32,513 nt of DNA from Planctomycetota bacterium (GTDB lineage: Bacteria > Planctomycetota > Planctomycetia > Pirellulales > Pirellulaceae). Below, piece after piece: positions 28,294-32,513 of this stretch (position 1 is the stretch's first letter; each line of letters starts with the position of its first letter). The stretch covers positions 1 to 32,513 of the forward strand of contig JAJRVM010000065.1 in NCBI GenBank assembly GCA_024277285.1. Reading direction: 5' to 3'. The notes below the pieces were generated by a model. That model saw only the letters and a program-made list of their open reading frames with translations. It was not told the DNA's origin and made no database searches. The position numbers were made by a program, and so were the translations under genes.

Positions 28294-28308
28294 TACCACA
28301 GTGTGGTA
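28294..28308. promoter_or_regulatory. Candidate operator dyad upstream of copper ATPase
   Basis: TACCACA and TGTGGTA form a perfect 7-bp dyad around a single G, 60 bp before the ATPase ATG. It is the only strong dyad in the 194-bp gap. It does not match the CopY box TACAnnTGTA or a CueR box exactly, so the regulator is unknown. Confidence 0.45.
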
Positions 28309-28368
28309 TCACCTGGCTCACCGAAGAATATTGCACACGTTTGAAAGAGACTGAGAAAGGCACCGAAC

Positions 28369-30858
28369 ATGGCGATTGACCCGATTTGCGGTATGCACGT
28401 TGATGAAGCAGACGGCTTGAGCGTGGAACTCCATGGTCAAACGCGTTACTTTTGCAGCGCGCGTTGCCGTGAGACATTTCTGCGCCAACAGGCTGGTCCA
28501 GTGGAAGGATCAGAAGGCGTGGAAAACGCCCACGGCGACACGGAACGCCGCCACACACCGTCGAACGGCAAGCATGAGGCGACGCAATTGGCTGCCGAGA
28601 ATACAGCTGCCGAGAATACAGCTGCCGAGAATACAGCTGCCGAGTTTGTGTGTCCGATGCATCCCGACGTGGTGAGCGATCAACCGGGCAACTGTCCAAA
28701 ATGCGGAATGGCATTGGAACGCGCGGTGCCATCGGCTAAGACCCGGACGTTGTACACGTGCCCAATGCACTCAGAGATTCGCCTGGACGATCCTGGCAAC
28801 TGCCCCAAATGCGGAATGACGCTGGAGCCGATGTCGGGCACGGGTGTTTCGGAAGGGGACGACCGCGAATTGAAGGACATGACGCGGCGTTTCCGGGTCG
28901 GGCTCATCTTGGGTATTCCCGTCCTCGTGTTGGCCATGCTGCCAATGATTGTGCCCGCAAGCGAGCGGTGGTTACCCGCCTCGATATCGCATTGGCTCCA
29001 GCTGATTCTGAGCACTCCCGTGGTACTATGGGCGGGGTGGCCGTTCTTCGTGCGCGGGTGGCAGAGTGTCGTGCGGCGGAATCTCAATATGTTTACGCTG
29101 ATCGCTCTGGGAGCGGGCGCGGCGTACGCCTACAGTGTTTTTGCTTTCCTCTTCCCTCACTTGCTCCCCGAGTCGTTCTTGCGGGACGGCCAAGCCGAGG
29201 TCTACTTTGAGGCGGCAGCAGTGATCGTTGTACTGGTCCTGCTTGGTCAAGTGCTTGAACTGAGAGCAAGGCATCAGACGAGCGGCGCGATTCGCGAGTT
29301 GCTTTCCTTGGCCCCGCCGATTGCTCACGTCCTGCGCGACGGCAGTGAAGTTGACGTGCCGCTTGAAGACGTTGTCAAAGGTGAGCTCTTGCGAGTGCGC
29401 CCGGGTGAAAAAATCCCGGTCGATGGAGCAATCACAAAAGGCCACAGCACGATTGACGAGTCGATGATCACCGGTGAGCCGATCCCGGTAACAAAGAATG
29501 TGCAAGACCAGGTTATTGGTGGGACCGTGAACCAGACTGGCGGGTTCGTAATGCGTGCTGAACGGATTGGTGGCGATACCATGCTGTCGCGGATTGTGCG
29601 GATGGTTGCCGACGCGCAGCGAAGTCGAGCACCGATCCAGCGATTGGCGGATCTTGCCGCATCATGGTTCGTGCCGGCGGTTGTGATGGCATCGGTGTTG
29701 ACGTTCGTTGTTTGGGCTTTGGTCGGACCTGATCCTCGACTTGCTCACGCGCTGATCAATTCCGTGGCTGTGCTTATCATTGCCTGTCCTTGCGCGCTCG
29801 GTTTGGCAACTCCCATGTCGATCATGGTGGGCGTGGGGAGAGGGGCAAAGGAAGGTGTGTTGATCAAGAACGCCGAAGTTTTGGAGACCATGAAGCAAGT
29901 AGATACTATTGTGGTTGACAAGACCGGTACGCTCACCGAAGGCAAGCCGAAACTGACGGAATGTGTTGCGGTTGAGCAAACGGATGAAAACCAAATGCTC
30001 CAATTGGCGGCCGCAGTCGAATTGGCCAGTGAGCATCCGTTGGCACGCGCGGTCGTCGATGCCGCTCGCGATCGCCAACTACCGTCGCTTGAGGTGAGTC
30101 AATTCGAATCGATAACGGGAGGCGGCGTGCTTGGCATCGTGGATGGGAAGCAGGTTGTCATCGGCAAGCCGACGCTGCTTGCACGGTATGGTATTGCCAC
30201 CGACCTGCTCGATCAACGAGCTGAAGGCCTGCAAATGGAAGGCCGTACCGTGATATTTGTGGGGATCGACGATCGCTTCGCGGGGATCTTGGCAGTCGCC
30301 GATCCGATCAAACCATCAACGGCAGAAGCGGTCGCCAGGTTACACCACTTAGGGCTGACGATCACGATGCTGACCGGTGACAATGAAGACACCGCTCGGG
30401 CCGTCGCGCGAAAGTTGGGCATCGACGAAGTCCATGCAGGTGTGAAGCCACAGGATAAATACGAGTGGATCAAAAAGCTCAAGGCGGCCGGCCACGTCGT
30501 CGCGATGGCGGGCGATGGAATCAATGACGCGCCCGCTTTGGCGGAAGCTGATGTCGGTATCGCAATGGGGACGGGGAGCGACGTGGCGATTGAGAGTGCC
30601 GGCGTGACTTTGGTGAAAGGCGACCTGCGTGGGATTGTGAAAGCGGTTCAATTGAGCCGGCTGACGGTACGCAATATCCGCCAAAACTTGTTCTTTGCTT
30701 TTATCTATAATCTGCTGGGCGTTCCCGTCGCTGCCGGTGTCTTGTACCCACTATTTGGTCTGTTGCTGAGCCCCATGCTTGCTGCGGCCGCGATGAGTTT
30801 CAGTTCGGTATCGGTGGTCTCGAACGCACTGCGACTGCGTACCGCCCGTCTTCAATAG
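28369..30858 (+). CDS. copA: Copper-translocating P1B-type ATPase with YHS and heavy-metal-binding N-domains
   Basis: 829-residue inner-membrane cation pump. The N-terminus has a YHS/TRASH domain (about 1-45, DPICGM, Cys29, Cys33), a repetitive linker, and two short metal-binding domains (94-116 and 129-154, each CPMHxx...CPKCGM). The pump core follows: TGE loop [10 protein letters not shown], Cys473-Pro-Cys475 in helix 6 ([12 protein letters not shown]), phosphorylated Asp517 in DKTGTLTEG, and hinge [10 protein letters not shown] at 715-724. CPC plus these N-domains fits a copper/silver-type pump (CopA/CopB-like); ion and direction are not proven. Start ATG with AAAGG about nine bases upstream. 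It follows the redox cluster with a 194-bp gap and probably its own promoter. Confidence 0.93.
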   Translation: MAIDPICGMHVDEADGLSVELHGQTRYFCSARCRETFLRQQAGPVEGSEGVENAHGDTERRHTPSNGKHEATQLAAENTAAENTAAENTAAEFVCPMHPDVVSDQPGNCPKCGMALERAVPSAKTRTLYTCPMHSEIRLDDPGNCPKCGMTLEPMSGTGVSEGDDRELKDMTRRFRVGLILGIPVLVLAMLPMIVPASERWLPASISHWLQLILSTPVVLWAGWPFFVRGWQSVVRRNLNMFTLIALGAGAAYAYSVFAFLFPHLLPESFLRDGQAEVYFEAAAVIVVLVLLGQVLELRARHQTSGAIRELLSLAPPIAHVLRDGSEVDVPLEDVVKGELLRVRPGEKIPVDGAITKGHSTIDESMITGEPIPVTKNVQDQVIGGTVNQTGGFVMRAERIGGDTMLSRIVRMVADAQRSRAPIQRLADLAASWFVPAVVMASVLTFVVWALVGPDPRLAHALINSVAVLIIACPCALGLATPMSIMVGVGRGAKEGVLIKNAEVLETMKQVDTIVVDKTGTLTEGKPKLTECVAVEQTDENQMLQLAAAVELASEHPLARAVVDAARDRQLPSLEVSQFESITGGGVLGIVDGKQVVIGKPTLLARYGIATDLLDQRAEGLQMEGRTVIFVGIDDRFAGILAVADPIKPSTAEAVARLHHLGLTITMLTGDNEDTARAVARKLGIDEVHAGVKPQDKYEWIKKLKAAGHVVAMAGDGINDAPALAEADVGIAMGTGSDVAIESAGVTLVKGDLRGIVKAVQLSRLTVRNIRQNLFFAFIYNLLGVPVAAGVLYPLFGLLLSPMLAAAAMSFSSVSVVSNALRLRTARLQ
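28591..28644 (+). repeat. 15-bp tandem repeat in copper ATPase linker
   Basis: GCTGCCGAGAATACA occurs three times in perfect tandem (28591-28635) plus nine bases of a fourth copy. It encodes AAENT repeats between the YHS domain and the first CPMH domain. Perfect repeats suggest a recent or ongoing length change that keeps the frame. Confidence 0.85.
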
Positions 30859-30955
30859 CGAACGCCCTCACACACGGAGACCGCGAACTAACGATGCGGC
30901 TAGAGTTTCCTGGCGAGAACGTAGCGGCGTGGGTGTGGCATGACTCCTCACCACC

Positions 30956-32089
30956 TCAGCGGTTCGTGCTGCGTGCTGCCACAATGGGGACAAAACGGGG
31001 TTGTTGATACAGCCACCAAAGCGCCGATAGATCGCGTTCTGTGACGACCACGAATCGTAGCGAGTCGTGCCAATGTCGGTGGACTGTCGGGGCCATGATA
31101 TCATCCGACACGCTGGAATGATCCAGCCCCAGAATGTGCCCTAGTTCTTGCACCAGTGTTTCGGCAATTTTTGCTTCATCCGCTCCACGCCGCATGACGA
31201 TGCCCGCGATAACCGTTTCTGAGGGGGAAACTTGCAGCGCTGCAGCACCTGCGGCATCGCTCGGAAGGTCGCGTCCCGACCAGTCAATTGTCATGTCGGC
31301 TGCGCCACGGTCGGCAACGTGCAGAAAGAAACTCTTGGTAAGCCCCACACTCCGACCGGCCTCGTTCCAGACGCTGGTTGCACGGTGAACGATGCGCGCT
31401 TGCTCTGGATCGTTTGAATAGACACGTAACGGAAGGTCGGTCAGGCGAACACGCTGCAATTGGCCACTGTCGTTTGTCCACATCGCGTAACCTTCCGGCC
31501 TTCGCCTCGGAAAGCCCCGTTGTGTGCGTACGGTGGCTGCAATGCGCACCTCGGCGTAACCCAGTCGTTTGTTGGTTGTGAGATCCCAGACTTCAACACC
31601 AACTTCGTCATGGTATACGCCCGCTTGGCCTACTTTCTGCTTGGCCAGGTAGACCGAGAACACATCGCGACGCTTGTCAGCGGTGTTCAAATTGTCCGCA
31701 AAAGGGAGCGTAATGTCCCTCGAATCATTATCGCCGTGAAAGCTGACAAAGCTGACTCTTTCACGCAAGTGGAATTGGTAGCAAACATTCGCGCCACGCT
31801 GATTGACAATCGTCAAATGTACATGCTTGGCCTTGCCGTTGACTGGAGGGGCAGTAAGGAGAATTGGTTTTCCATCAGTATGCACACCGTCGTCGTTTAT
31901 CGTGACAGTTTGGGCGTGGAGTGGGTTCGAGAGCAGCGCCGCGGTTAAGATGGCAGTAGTGGCCAGGACCGGAATCCAGGCAGCCGCTCTGTGGCGACTC
32001 GCCAAGCGTATTCGTCCAGGGGACACGTTTGCGTTAGAACTCGAAATTTGTTTGCTTGCGAAGGTATTACTTCCGTGCGCGTGGAACAT
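30956..32089 (-). CDS. Matrixin-like (M10) metalloprotease homologue with altered zinc site
   Basis: 377 residues. A long 37-residue N-region precedes a hydrophobic stretch (about 38-56) ending in LHAQT, consistent with a secretion signal. The middle (about 60-190) looks like a beta-rich domain; the C-terminal part (about 215-365) resembles matrixins, with RATSVWNEAG and the zinc motif region at 314-324 followed by the Met-turn DDIMAP (Met332). The canonical HExxHxxGxxH reads QELGHILGLDH: Gln314 replaces the first His, while Glu315, His318 and His324 remain. Such a site would bind zinc poorly, so it may be inactive. AGGAGA lies seven bases before the ATG. It converges with the copper ATPase gene (97 bp between stops). 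Confidence 0.8.
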   Translation of the reverse strand: MFHAHGSNTFASKQISSSNANVSPGRIRLASRHRAAAWIPVLATTAILTAALLSNPLHAQTVTINDDGVHTDGKPILLTAPPVNGKAKHVHLTIVNQRGANVCYQFHLRERVSFVSFHGDNDSRDITLPFADNLNTADKRRDVFSVYLAKQKVGQAGVYHDEVGVEVWDLTTNKRLGYAEVRIAATVRTQRGFPRRRPEGYAMWTNDSGQLQRVRLTDLPLRVYSNDPEQARIVHRATSVWNEAGRSVGLTKSFFLHVADRGAADMTIDWSGRDLPSDAAGAAALQVSPSETVIAGIVMRRGADEAKIAETLVQELGHILGLDHSSVSDDIMAPTVHRHWHDSLRFVVVTERDLSALWWLYQQPRFVPIVAARSTNR

Positions 32090-32513
32090 TCGTGTTCTCC
32101 TGTTTCGCAGAGCGGACGTTTTCTTGAAAGGATTTCAAACCGAACGGGCAGAGTCACGACAACTGCACAAGAGAGGCTAAATGGAGAGCCTCTATCGCAG
32201 GGCGAGCGCTGATAAGCGACCAGATCATCCAATGAGTGCAAAAACCGTTCCAAACACGCACATCACACCCAGTGCTCCAAGTTGGCCAATGGTGACTTGC
32301 ATCGGCAGTTCGTTCCAAGAACAAGAATAGGTGGTGAACCTGATCGTGTGCGCCTGGCCCGGAGTGGAGCCACGTCTTGAATTATGCCATTCGGGTCAGA
32401 CCCGAATGGCACTACCGGTTTGCAGGCAAGGACTTACGTCGACACATGTGACACCATGTTGGCACATGTCACTCGCCGGCGAACGGCTTTCTGACTGCGG
32501 TGTGAAAGGCGCA
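32090..32513. other. Non-coding region at right edge
   Basis: No gene is supported. It contains a 7-bp stem (AGAGGCT at 32172-32178 with AGCCTCT at 32187-32193), a 25-bp palindrome at 32386-32410 and, near 32437-32470, two ACATGT palindromes in inverted context. The repeat content suggests an inter-element or element-edge region continuing past the window. Confidence 0.45.
32386..32410. repeat. 25-bp palindrome, 12-bp perfect arms
   Basis: GCCATTCGGGTC (32386-32397) and GACCCGAATGGC (32399-32410) are perfect complements around a single A. It is far longer than chance would usually give. It could be a terminator-type cruciform, an operator or the end of a repeated element. No T-run follows. 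Confidence 0.75.

Noticed and set aside
1..32513. CRISPR array, tRNA, rRNA or intact transposase
   Set aside because: No regularly spaced direct repeats, no tRNA-like cloverleaf segment, no rRNA motif and no transposase domain were seen in any frame; the only mobile traces are the short inverted-repeat elements listed.

Overview
The window most likely comes from a planctomycete of the Pirellulales type. This is inferred from the gene set, not from a marker gene: a very large signal peptidase I with a zinc-ribbon insert, a 1985-residue Ser/Thr-kinase/histidine-kinase hybrid, an LL-diaminopimelate aminotransferase, an LptB-type ATPase (so an outer membrane), a multihaem cytochrome, and long intergenic gaps with dispersed repeats. 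I saw no rRNA, tRNA, CRISPR array or intact transposase.

Layout. 1-845 (-) is an aldo/keto reductase cut by the window edge. 846-1552 is non-coding and carries a dispersed repeat (copy A) and a set of inverted repeats. 1553-7510 (+) is the hybrid kinase, followed by an S41 (CtpA-like) protease at 7791-9089. FolC (9147-10619, -) converges on the protease. 10620-11379 is non-coding and holds a 97-bp MITE-like element flanked by CTAG. 11380-16037 (+) is a three-gene ABC-2 cluster: ATPase, permease with a large soluble insert, and a membrane-anchored helical partner joined by an ATGA overlap. 16360-17592 (-) is DapL and 17865-19775 (-) a sodium:solute symporter with an unusual insert. Upstream of the symporter lies repeat copy B. 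LptB (20165-20959, -) and signal peptidase I (21031-22899, -) follow.

23297-28031 (+) is the most interesting block, a tight probable operon. It encodes a membrane-anchored NAD(P)H/FAD/2Fe-2S reductase, a di-haem b-type membrane protein whose two halves lie in different frames, a DUF547 domain fused to the second half, and a heptahaem cytochrome c. Read together these look like a chain carrying electrons from cytoplasmic NAD(P)H across the membrane to periplasmic haems. The P1B-type copper ATPase at 28369-30858 follows, with a clean dyad 60 bp upstream of its start. A matrixin-like protein (30956-32089, -) that has lost its first zinc-ligand histidine converges on it. The last 424 bp are non-coding and contain a 25-bp near-perfect palindrome.

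All family assignments come from reading motifs. No database search was run.
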